A DNA stretch of 64,000 nucleotides from Panagrolaimus kolymaensis (lineage: Eukaryota > Nematoda > Chromadorea > Rhabditida > Panagrolaimidae): the NCBI GenBank assembly GCA_028622995.1, contig JAJQJQ010000004.1, positions 6,262,001 to 6,326,000 on the forward strand, given 5' to 3'. This document shows positions 14,501-25,633 of the stretch, piece after piece. Below the pieces are notes generated by a model, which was not told the DNA's origin, did not search any database, and saw nothing but the letters and a program-made list of their open reading frames with translations. Positions within the stretch are counted from its first letter, which is position 1, and each line of letters begins with the position of its first letter. A program made the translations under genes and the position numbers.

Positions 14501-16112
14501 ATCTCAATGCTTGATACATGTGTTCAACAAAAAAAGTTCATCGATTGAAGTGCTTCCCGTGCATGCGATTCAAAATCCCGTTGGGAATAATTTTAATATA
14601 TTTAATTAAAAATATTTGCCTTAAAATATTCATATGTCCAATTCAGGCCGTAATTCAAAAGGAGATTCACTTTTTTCTTCCTCTATGCTTGATACATGTG
14701 TTCTTATTTTATAGCCATTTTAGAAATGTCTTTTGTTTGCTTGAATTTTTTAGAAGAAAAGTAACAAAAAAAAGAAAAAATTAAGATCTGCTGAAGGGGA
14801 AAAAATTATTTGTATCATAATTAAAACTTTTGATTCAGGTATCTATCTCAATGCTTGATACATGTGTTCAACAAAAAAAGTTCATCGATTGAAGTGCTTC
14901 CCGTGCATGCGATTCAAAATCCCGTTGGGAATAATTTTAATATATTTAATTAAAAATATTTGCCTTAAAATATTCATATGTCCAATTCAGGCCGTAATTC
15001 AAAACGAGATTCACTTTTTTCTTCCTCTATGCTTGATACATGTGTTCAACAAAAAAAGTTCATCGATTGAAGTGCTTCCCGTGCATGCGATTCAAAATCC
15101 CGTTGGGAATAATTTTTATATATTTAATTAAAAATATTTGCCTTAAAATATTCATATGTCCAATTCAGGCCGTAATTCAAAACGAGATTCAATAATATCT
15201 TGCATCAATGCTTGATACATGTGTTCAACAAAAAAAGTTCATCGATTGAAGTGCTTCCCGTGCATGCGATTCAAAATCCCGTTGGGAATAATTTTAATAT
15301 ATTTAATTAAAAATATTTGCCTTAAAATATTCATATGTCCAATTCAGGCCGTAATTCAAAACGAGATTCAATAATATCTTGCATCAATGCTTGATACATG
15401 TGTTCAACAAAAAAAGTTCATCGATTGAAGTGCTTCCCGTGCATGCGATTCAAAATCCCGTTGGGAATAATTTTAATATATTTAATTAAAAATATTTGCC
15501 TTAAAATATTCATATGTCCAATTCAGGCCGTAATTCAAAACGAGATTCAATAATATCTTGCATCAATGCTTGATACATGTGTTCAACAAAAAAAGTTCAT
15601 CGATTGAAGTGCTTCCCGTGCATGCGATTCAAAATCCCGTTGGGAATAATTTTAATATATTTAATTAAAAATATTTGCCTTAAAATATTCATATGTCCAA
15701 TTCAGGTCGTAATTCAAAACGAGATTCAATAATATCTTGCATCAATGCTTGATACATGTGTTCAACAAAAAAAGTTCATCATTTGAAGTGCTTCCCGTGC
15801 ATGCGATTCAAAATCCCGTTGGGAATAATTTTAATATATTTAATTAAAAATATTTGCCTTAAAATATTCATATGTCCAATTCAGGCCGTAATTCAAAACG
15901 AGATTCAATAATATCTTGCATCAATGCTTGATACATGTGTTCAACAAAAAAAGTTCATCGATTGAAGTGCTTCCCGTGCATGCGATTCAAAATTCCGTTG
16001 GGAATAATTTTAATATATTTAATTAAAAATATTTGCCTTAAAATATTCATATGTCCAATTCAGGCCGTAATTCAAAACGAGATTCACTTTTTTCTTCCTC
16101 TATGCTTGATAC
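11547..16112. repeat. Tandem higher-order repeat, 2 x 2283 bp (L3-S7)
   Basis: Two consecutive blocks, starting at 11547 and 13830 and ending at 16113, each hold three long units then seven short units and are each exactly 2283 bp. Diagnostic variants sit at equal offsets. The TTCATCATTTGAAG unit preceded by CAGGTCG lies 894 bp into each S7 run (13473 and 15756), and the AATTTTTATAT variant follows the first short unit in both. This supports duplication of the whole block rather than chance. Confidence 0.85.
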
Positions 16113-19100
16113 ATGTGTTCAACAAAAAAAGTTCATCGATTGAAGTGCTTCCCGTGCATGCGATTCAAAATCCCGTTGGGAATAATTTTAATATATTTAA
16201 TTAAAAATATTTGCCTTAAAATATTCATATGTCCAATTCAGGCCGTAATTCAAAAGGAGATTCACTTTTTTCTTCCTCTATGCTTGATACATGTGTTCTT
16301 ATTTTGTAGCCATTTTAGAAATGTCTTTTGTTTGCTTGAATTTTTTAGAAGAAAAGTAACAAAAAAAAGAAAAAATTAAGATCTGCTGAAGGGGAAAAAA
16401 TTATTTGTATCATAATTAAAACTTTTGATTCAGGTATCTATCTCAATGCTTGATACATGTGTTCAACAAAAAAAGTTCATCGCTTGAAGTGCTTCCCGTG
16501 CATGCGATTCAAAATCCCGTTGGGAATAATTTTAATATATTTAATTAAAAATATTTGCCTTAAAATATTCATATGTCCAATTCAGGCCGTAATTCAAAAC
16601 GAGATTCACTTTTTTCTTCCTCTATGCTTGATACATGTGTTCAACAAAAAAAGTTCATCGATTGAAGTGCTTCCCGTGCATGCGATTCAAAATCCCGTTG
16701 GGAATAATTTTAATATATTTAATTAAAAATATTTGCCTTAAAATATTCATATGTCCAATTCAGGCCGTAATTCAAAACGAGATTCAATAATATCTTGCAT
16801 CAATGCTTGATACATGTGTTCAACAAAAAAAGTTCATCAATTGAAGTGCTTCCCGTGCATGCGATTCAAAATCCCGTTGGGAATAATTTTAATATATTTA
16901 ATTAAAAATATTTGCCTTAAAATATTCATATGTCCAATTCAGGCCGTAATTCAAAACGAGATTCAATAATATCTTGCATCAATGCTTGATACATGTGTTC
17001 AACAAAAAAAGTTCATCGATTGAAGTGCTTCCCGTGCATGCGATTCAAAATTCCGTTGGGAATAATTTTAATATATTTAATTAAAAATATTTGCCTTAAA
17101 ATATTCATATGTCCAATTCAGGCCGTAATTCAAAAGGAGATTCACTTTTTTCTTCCTCTATGCTTGATACATGTGTTCTTATTTTGTAGCCATTTTAGAA
17201 ATGTCTTTTGTTTGCTTGAATTTTTTAGAAGAAAAGTAACAAAAAAAAGAAAAAATTAAGATCTGCTGAAGGGGAAAAAATTATTTGTATCATAATTAAA
17301 ACTTTTGATTCAGGTATCTATCTCAATGCTTGATACATGTGTTCAACAAAAAAAGTTCATCGATTGAAGTGCTTCCCGTGCATGCGATTCAAAATCCCGT
17401 TGGGAATAATTTTAATATATTTAATTAAAAATATTTGCCTTAAAATATTCATATGTCCAATTCAGGCCGTAATTCAAAACGAGATTCAATAATATCTTGC
17501 ATCAATGCTTGATACATGTGTTCAACAAAAAAAGTTCATCGATTGAAGTGCTTCCCGTGCATGCGATTCAAAATCCCGTTGGGAATAATTTTTATATATT
17601 TAATTAAAAATATTTGCCTTAAAATATTCATATGTCCAATTCAGGCCGTAATTCAAAACGAGATTCAATAATATCTTGCATCAATGCTTGATACATGTGT
17701 TCAACAAAAAAAGTTCATCAATTGAAGTGCTTCCCGTGCATGCGATTCAAAATCCCGTTGGGAATAGTTTTAATATATTTAATTAAAAACATTTGCCTTA
17801 AAATATTCATATGTCCAATTCAGGCCGTAATTCAAAACGAGATTCAATAATATCTTGCATCAATGCTTGATACATGTGTTCAACAAAAAAAGTTCATCGA
17901 TTGAAGTGCTTCCCGTGCATGCGATTCAAAATCCCGTTGGGAATAATTTTAATATATTTAATTAAAAATATTTGCCTTAAAATATTCATATGTCCAATTC
18001 AGGCCGTAATTCAAAACGAGATTCAATAATATCTTGCATCAATGCTTGATACATGTGTTCAACAAAAAAAGTTCATCAATTGAAGTGCTTCCCGTGCATG
18101 CGATTCAAAATCCCGTTGGGAATAATTTTAATATATTTAATTAAAAATATTTGCCTTAAAATATTCATATGTCCAATTCAGGCCGTAATTCAAAACGAGA
18201 TTCAATAATATCTTGCATCAATGCTTGATACATGTGTTCAACAAAAAAAGTTCATCATTTGAAGTGCTTCCCGTGCATGCGATTCAAAATCCCGTTGGGA
18301 ATAATTTTAATATATTTAATTAAAAACATTTGCCTTAAAATATTCATATGTCCAATTCAGGCCGTAATTCAAAACGAGATTCAATAATATCTTGCATCAA
18401 TGCTTGATACATGTGTTCAACAAAAAAAGTTCATCGATTGAAGTGCTTCCCGTGCATGCGATTCAAAATCCCGTTGGGAATAATTTTTATATATTTAATT
18501 AAAAATATTTGCCTTAAAATATTCATATGTCCAATTCAGGCCGTAATTCAAAACGAGATTCAATAATATCTTGCATCAATGCTTGATACATGTGTTCAAC
18601 AAAAAAAGTTCATCAATTGAAGTGCTTCCCGTGCATGCGATTCAAAATCCCGTTGGGAATAATTTTAATATATTTAATTAAAAATATTTGCCTTAAAATA
18701 TTCATATGTCCAATTCAGGCCGTAATTCAAAACGAGATTCAATAATATCTTGCATCAATGCTTGATACATGTGTTCAACAAAAAAAGTTCATCATTTGAA
18801 GTGCTTCCCGTGCATGCGATTCAAAATCCCGTTGGGAATAATTTTAATATATTTAATTAAAAATATTTGCCTTAAAATATTCATATGTCCAATTCAGGCC
18901 GTAATTCAAAACGAGATTCAATAATATCTTGCATCAATGCTTGATACATGTGTTCAACAAAAAAAGTTCATCGATTGAAGTGCTTCCCGTGCATGCGATT
19001 CAAAATTCCGTTGGGAATAATTTTAATATATTTAATTAAAAATATTTGCCTTAAAATATTCATATGTCCAATTCAGGCCGTAATTCAAAACGAGATTCAC

Positions 19101-22100
19101 TTTTTTCTTCCTCTATGCTTGATACATGTGTTCAACAAAAAAAGTTCATCGATTGAAGTGCTTCCTGTGCATGCGATTCAAAATCCCGTTGGGAATAATT
19201 TTAATATATTTAATTAAAAATATTTGCCTTAAAATATTCATATGTCCAATTCAGGCCGTAATTCAAAACGAGATTCACTTTTTTCTTCCTCTATGCTTGA
19301 TACATGTGTTCAACAAAAAAAGTTCATCGATTGAAGTGCTTCCCGTGCATGCGATTCAAAATCCCGTTGGGAATAATTTTAATATATTTAATTAAAAATA
19401 TTTGCCTTAAAATATTCATATGTCCAATTCAGGCCGTAATTCAAAACGAGATTCAATAATATCTTGCATCAATGCTTGATACATGTGTTCAACAAAAAAA
19501 GTTCATCAATTGAAGTGCTTCCCGTGCATGCGATTCAAAATCCCGTTGGGAATAATTTTAATATATTTAATTAAAAATATTTGCCTTAAAATATTCATAT
19601 GTCCAATTCAGGCCGTAATTCAAAACGAGATTCACTTTTTTCTTCCTCTATGCTTGATACATGTGTTCAACAAAAAAAGTTCATCGATTGAAGTGCTTCC
19701 CGTGCATGCGATTCAAAATCCCGTTGGGAATAATTTTAATATATTTAATTAAAAATATTTGCCTTAAAATATTCATATGTCCAATTCAGGCCGTAATTCA
19801 AAAGGAGATTCACTTTTTTCTTCCTCTATGCTTGATACATGTGTTCTTATTTTGTAGCCATTTTAGAAATGTCTTTTGTTTGCTTGAATTTTTTAGAAGA
19901 AAAGTAACAAAAAAAAGAAAAAATTAAGATCTGCTGAAGGGGAAAAAATTATTTGTATCATAATTAAAACTTTTGATTCAGGTATCTATCTCAATGCTTG
20001 ATACATGTGTTCAACAAAAAAAGTTCATCGCTTGAAGTGCTTCCCGTGCATGCGATTCAAAATCCCGTTGGGAATAATTTTAATATATTTAATTAAAAAT
20101 ATTTGCCTTAAAATATTCATATGTCCAATTCAGGCCGTAATTCAAAACGAGATTCACTTTTTTCTTCCTCTATGCTTGATACATGTGTTCAACAAAAAAA
20201 GTTCATCGATTGAAGTGCTTCCCGTGCATGCGATTCAAAATCCCGTTGGGAATAATTTAATATATTTAATTAAAAATATTTGCCTTAAAATATTCATATG
20301 TCCAATTCAGGCCGTAATTCAAAACGAGATTCAATAATATCTTGCATCAATGCTTGATACATGTGTTCAACAAAAAAAGTTCATCAATTGAAGTGCTTCC
20401 CGTGCATGCGATTCAAAATCCCGTTGGGAATAATTTTAATATATTTAATTAAAAATATTTGCCTTAAAATATTCATATGTCCAATTCAGGCCGTAATTCA
20501 AAACGAGATTCAATAATATCTTGCATCAATGCTTGATACATGTGTTCAACAAAAAAAGTTCATCGATTGAAGTGCTTCCCGTGCATGCGATTCAAAATTC
20601 CGTTGGGAATAATTTTAATATATTTAATTAAAAATATTTGCCTTAAAATATTCATATGTCCAATTCAGGCCGTAATTCAAAAGGAGATTCACTTTTTTCT
20701 TCCTCTATGCTTGATACATGTGTTCTTATTTTGTAGCCATTTTAGAAATGTCTTTTGTTTGCTTGAATTTTTTAGAAGAAAAGTAACAAAAAAAAGAAAA
20801 AATTAAGATCTGCTGAAGGGGAAAAAATTATTTGTATCATAATTAAAACTTTTGATTCAGGTATCTATCTCAATGCTTGATACATGTGTTCAACAAAAAA
20901 AGTTCATCGATTGAAGTGCTTCCCGTGCATGCGATTCAAAATCCCGTTGGGAATAATTTTAATATATTTAATTAAAAATATTTGCCTTAAAATATTCATA
21001 TGTCCAATTCAGGCCGTAATTCAAAACGAGATTCAATAATATCTTGCATCAATGCTTGATACATGTGTTCAACAAAGAAAGTTCATCGATTGAAGTGCTT
21101 CCCGTGCATGCGATTCAAAATCCCGTTGGGAATAATTTTTATATATTTAATTAAAAATATTTGCCTTAAAATATTCATATGTCCAATTCAGGCCGTAATT
21201 CAAAACGAGATTCAATAATATCTTGCATCAATGCTTGATACATGTGTTCAACAAAAAAAGTTCATCGATTGAAGTGCTTCCCGTGCATGCGATTCAAAAT
21301 CCCGTTGGGAATAATTTTAATATATTTAATTAAAAACATTTGCCTTAAAATATTCATATGTCCAATTCAGGCCGTAATTCAAAACGAGATTCAATAATAT
21401 CTTGCATCAATGCTTGATACATGTGTTCAACAAAAAAAGTTCATCGATTGAAGTGCTTCCCGTGCATGCGATTCAAAATCCCGTTGGGAATAATTTTAAT
21501 ATATTTAATTAAAAATATTTGCCTTAAAATTTTCATATGTCCAATTCAGGCCGTAATTCAAAACGAGATTCAATAATATCTTGCATCAATGCTTGATACA
21601 TGTGTTCAACAAAAAAAGTTCATCAATTGAAGTGCTTCCCGTGCATGCGATTCAAAATCCCGTTGGGAATAATTTTAATATATTTAATTAAAAATATTTG
21701 CCTTAAAATATTCATATGTCCAATTCAGGCCGTAATTCAAAACGAGATTCAATAATATCTTGCATCAATGCTTGATACATGTGTTCAACAAAAAAAGTTC
21801 ATCATTTGAAGTGCTTCCCGTGCATGCGATTCAAAATCCCGTTGGGAATAATTTTAATATATTTAATTAAAAATATTTGCCTTAAAATATTCATATGTCC
21901 AATTCAGGCCGTAATTCAAAACGAGATTCACTTTTTTCTTCCTCTATGCTTGATACATGTGTTCAACAAAAAAAGTTCATCGATTGAAGTGCTTCCTGTG
22001 CATGCGATTCAAAATCCCGTTGGGAATAATTTTAATATATTTAATTAAAAATATTTGCCTTAAAATATTCATATGTCCAATTCAGGCCGTAATTCAAAAC

Positions 22101-23208
22101 GAGATTCACTTTTTTCTTCCTCTATGCTTGATACATGTGTTCAACAAAAAAAGTTCATCGATTGAAGTGCTTCCCGTGCATGCGATTCAAAATCCCGTTG
22201 GGAATAATTTTAATATATTTAATTAAAAATATTTGCCTTAAAATATTCATATGTCCAATTCAGGCCGTAATTCAAAACGAGATTCAATAATATCTTGCAT
22301 CAATGCTTGATACATGTGTTCAACAAAAAAAGTTCATCAATTGAAGTGCTTCCCGTGCATGCGATTCAAAATCCCGTTGGGAATAATTTTAATATATTTA
22401 ATTAAAAATATTTGCCTTAAAATATTCATATGTCCAATTCAGGCCGTAATTCAAAACGAGATTCAATAATATCTTGCATCAATGCTTGATACATGTGTTC
22501 AACAAAAAAAGTTCATCGATTGAAGTGCTTCCCGTGCATGCGATTCAAAATCCCGTTGGGAATAATTTTAATATATTTAATTAAAAATATTTGCCTTAAA
22601 ATATTCATATGTCCAATTCAGGCCGTAATTCAAAACGAGATTCAATAATATCTTGCATCAATGCTTGATACATGTGTTCAACAAAAAAAGTTCATCGATT
22701 GAAGTGCTTCCCGTGCATGCGATTCAAAATCCCGTTGGGAATAATTTTAATATATTTAATTAAAAATATTTGCCTTAAAATATTCATATGTCCAATTCAG
22801 GCCGTAATTCAAAACGAGATTCAATAATATCTTGCATCAATGCTTGATACATGTGTTCAACAAAAAAAGTTCATCGATTGAAGTGCTTCCCGTGCATGCG
22901 ATTCAAAATCCCGTTGGGAATAATTTTAATATATTTAATTAAAAATATTTGCCTTAAAATATTCATATGTCCAATTCAGGCCGTAATTCAAAACGAGATT
23001 CAATAATATCTTGCATCAATGCTTGATACATGTGTTCAACAAAAAAAGTTCATCGATTGAAGTGCTTCCCGTGCATGCGATTCAAAATCCCGTTGGGAAT
23101 AATTTTAATATATTTAATTAAAAATATTTGCCTTAAAATATTCATATGTCCAATTCAGGCCGTAATTCAAAACGAGATTCAATAATATCTTGCATCAATG
23201 CTTGATAC
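16113..23208. repeat. Tandem higher-order repeat, 2 x 3548 bp (L1-S3-L1-S13)
   Basis: Block starts at 16113, 19661 and 23209 are exactly 3548 bp apart. Both blocks share ATCGCTTG in the first short unit, ATCAATTG in the third, and AAAATTCCG in the next long unit. The first six units of each S13 run also carry similar variants in order. Later the order differs: the CTTCCTGTGC variant is at 19126 but at 21957 in the second block, so the S13 runs have been rearranged internally. One base is missing near 20258 in the second block. Confidence 0.8.
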
Positions 23209-23534
23209 ATGTGTTCAACAAAAAAAGTTCATCGATTGAAGTGCTTCCCGTGCATGCGATTCAAAATCCCGTTGGGAATAATTTTAATATATTTAATTAA
23301 AAATATTTGCCTTAAAATATTCATATGTCCAATTCAGGTCGTAATTCAAAAGGAGATTCACTTTTTTCTTCCTCTATGCTTGATACATGTGTTCTTATTT
23401 TGTAGCCATTTTAGAAATGTCTTTTGTTTGCTTGAATTTTTTAGAAGAAAAGTAACAAAAAAAAGAAAAAATTAAGATCTGCTGAAGGGGAAAAAATTAT
23501 TTGTATCATAATTAAAACTTTTGATTCAGGTATC

Positions 23535-24302
23535 TATATTAGGTCCTAGTATTATTGTGTGTGCACCACTACTAGCCTGCGTTGTGTTTGGTTAAGAGTC
23601 GATGGCATTTGTTCTCAATAGGTTTATTGGCATAAAGATCAAAGAAAGGTAATAAAACATAATTAAAACATAAATATAATTCTCCTAGGCTATATAGACT
23701 TAAAAGGGGTTACAGTATAATTGGGTATGCATGGGGTAAATGATTATTGGCGCCGCAACTCTCTGGCTGGCGTGGCTCTTGTTCTCGGTTATTCCTCGAT
23801 AGCTCCTCCTCGCCTCCCTTGTGATGGTTTGCTCGTGGGTTTATATAGTATTGGCTGCTGCCTCGCAGACGGAAATGAGGTGTCCATAAAATAGGTGCAG
23901 CTCCTCTCTTTCGGTGGTTAATACTCATGGGCATCGTAGATGTGTTAAAGTGTGAAGTAAAATACATGCGTTGCAGTGTGTAGTAAAAATAGCTGCAGTT
24001 GTATGTGTTTCAATAATTCTGGGAGTGAAAATACAAGCGTTGCAGTGTGTAGTAAAAATAGCTGCAGTTGTATGTGTTTCAATAATTCTGGGAGTGAAAA
24101 TACAAGCGTTGCAGTGTGTAGTAAAAATAGCTGCATTGTATTTTGTGAAGTGAAATAACTGCATTGTCACGTTTGGTTGTTGATCAACTGTTTGCGAATA
24201 TGGTGGTAAAATGGCTGCAGTAACTAATGCCGAGTGCCACCTGCAGTATGGACCAGCTAGAAAATCTGAAATTTGGTTAGCCCCGACCGCTGGTGCCTTA
24301 CA
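23535..24302 (-). repeat. 3' LTR of the giant element
   Basis: The LTR is 768 bp and matches the right copy almost base for base. On the minus strand it starts TGTAAGGCACC and ends near CCTAATATA, without a clear terminal CA. It contains a TATA-like CTATATAAA (23840-23848), an AATAAA (23623-23628) and three starts of a 69-bp tandem repeat, against four in the right LTR. It interrupts a long satellite unit directly after GGTATC. Confidence 0.92.
23971..24139. repeat. 69-bp tandem repeat inside the 3' LTR
   Basis: TTGCAGTGTGTAG begins at 23971, 24040 and 24109, giving a 69-bp period (two full units and a partial one). Because 69 is divisible by 3, several frames stay open on both strands. These are not treated as genes. 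Confidence 0.9.
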
Positions 24303-24760
24303 TAGTGATAAACCCCCTTCAGATTGAAGACCCTTTCAATCCGAGATAGTTGTTGTTGATGGTGGAATGTCTCTTTTTTGAATGTTTAATTTGATTTTTC
24401 TTTATTTTTTTTCGAATGATTAGTGAGACAATAACAAACAAAATCAATTTTTTGACAGATTTAATTCTTCACTTTCACTTAAAATTTTCTGCCTTTTCTA
24501 ACTTCTGTCGATGGTCTAGGTTGATTCTTTTATATTATAAGCCCGTAAGCCTGTCCAGCTGGTTTATCATTTATATTGTATTGTAATTTGTAATTTGTAT
24601 AATAAACCAACCTAATTTCAAATACAATTTATTTTTCCTCTTTCCTATTCAAACACATTTAATTTTCTCGATCACACAAAAACGACAGAGGGGAAGAGAA
24701 AAAAAGAAACAAACCAATTTCATGAACAAACACGAAAGTCACAAAAAAAATTATTTTTAT
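24303..24760. other. Element 3' leader with polypurine tract
   Basis: On the minus strand GAAGGGGG (24313-24320) lies ten bases before the 3' LTR start and is the likely polypurine tract that primes plus-strand DNA synthesis. The rest is AT-rich untranslated sequence after the last accessory gene, and I see no gene in it. Confidence 0.6.
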
Positions 24761-25579
24761 TTATTTATTCTGCCGGCCTTTTTGATCATCTTTTCTCGTT
24801 TTTGATGAGCCAGGTTCATGCGATTCTCCAGCTTCTTCAAGAACAGTCGCTGTTGCTTGAGCTTTCTTTTTTCTTTCTTTTTCCATCATTACTCTAATTG
24901 TTTCCATTTTTTTTGGATCGCCGTTGCATTCTACCGATACTCTTCTGCACCATTGGCGCCTTTGGGTTGCATGAGGTTCAGGTTCAACAGGCATGATATG
25001 TTCACCGTCAATGGCGGAATTGATGATTCCTGCATACGTGTAGTTGATATGATTGGCATGCTGGATAGGTTTCTCTTCGGATGCTTGGACTTGTTGAATT
25101 TGAGCGTATGCTTGTTCTGTGAATGGGATAAATTTCATACCCGTTTGATCCGTTTTTTCTCGGTAAATACCGGTAGTTAGTTTCATCTCGATGTTTGTTG
25201 TTCTTGGTGTTGTTAGTGAAGAGCATTTGAAATTGAATAATCCCAATTGTGAACCGATGATTATAATGCCTTGGTTGAAAAAATATACAACTTCTTCATC
25301 GCTCATTAATCCGCAGCTGTTGTCCATGTCAATGCCTGATTTAACCCAGATTCCAAAAATTGTGTTATCTTGTTGCGGCATTTCGATACTGGCAGCTGTG
25401 ATTGTAACAGCGACGATTTTGAAATCTGACCCTGTTAGTTTGATTTCTTTTGCCGCCCCGCGGTAGTTGAAAAACCGTTCAAAGATAGTTGTTCCTTTCA
25501 AGATGAGCACAGAAAAATTAGCTGTGTTTTTCTTTGGTTTTTCTGTTGTTGATGCTGCTTCCTTTTTGACACGCTTCAT
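24761..25579 (-). CDS. Accessory protein of the giant element, 272 aa, orphan
   Basis: I do not recognise a family. The N-terminus is basic (MKRVKKEAAS). The middle, about residues 25-160, alternates hydrophobic and polar stretches that suggest a mostly beta fold. The C-terminal ~60 residues are highly charged and Lys/Arg-rich, consistent with nucleic-acid binding or nuclear targeting. It is the last gene before the 3' LTR. A TTTTTAG acceptor lies 54 bases before the ATG, and AATAAA overlaps the stop region on the coding strand. A capsid- or nucleoprotein-like role would fit a basic-tailed beta protein, but this is only inference. Confidence 0.7.
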   Translation of the reverse strand: MKRVKKEAASTTEKPKKNTANFSVLILKGTTIFERFFNYRGAAKEIKLTGSDFKIVAVTITAASIEMPQQDNTIFGIWVKSGIDMDNSCGLMSDEEVVYFFNQGIIIIGSQLGLFNFKCSSLTTPRTTNIEMKLTTGIYREKTDQTGMKFIPFTEQAYAQIQQVQASEEKPIQHANHINYTYAGIINSAIDGEHIMPVEPEPHATQRRQWCRRVSVECNGDPKKMETIRVMMEKERKKKAQATATVLEEAGESHEPGSSKTRKDDQKGRQNK

Positions 25580-25633
25580 TGTTCGCTTGAGTTGGGGAAT
25601 TTGTTGAGTGTTTGAATGATACGATTTGGATTC

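Larger units (their letters stand above)
1..23534. repeat. Satellite array with 179-bp and 344-bp units
   Basis: The whole stretch is tandem repeats of one family. The short unit (178-179 bp) and long unit (343-345 bp) share a core with TTCATCGATTGAAGTGCTTC, CCCGTTGGGAATAATTTTA and GCCTTAAAATATTCATATG. The long unit is the short unit plus about 165 bp (from TTATTTTGTAGCC through GATCTGCTGAAGGGG to GGTATCTATCTCAATG) placed between two copies of TGCTTGATACATGTGTTC. Neither period is divisible by 3, so open frames of 60-110 codons starting ATGTGTTCAAC restart in every unit and are not genes. Reading from the ATG of that motif, the block order is S3, L15, S6, L5, S4, L5, S3, L3, S7, L3, S7, L1, S3, L1, S13, L1, S3, L1, S13, then one L cut by the LTR at the right edge. 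Unit identity is very high, with a few diagnostic variants. The left end is not reached. Confidence 0.97.

Noticed and set aside
628..23475. Dozens of near-identical 60-110-codon frames beginning MCSTKKVHRLK in the satellite array.
   Set aside because: They restart with each satellite unit, the unit lengths are not multiples of three, and frame ends vary with unit type. They are repeat by-products.
1..23534. CRISPR-like array.
   Set aside because: Units are 179 and 344 bp with no variable spacers between short repeats, which is a satellite and not repeat-spacer structure.
23925..24170. Overlapping open frames on both strands of the LTR (and 50162-50674).
   Set aside because: They come from the 69-bp tandem repeat, whose length is divisible by three, so frames stay open in several phases.
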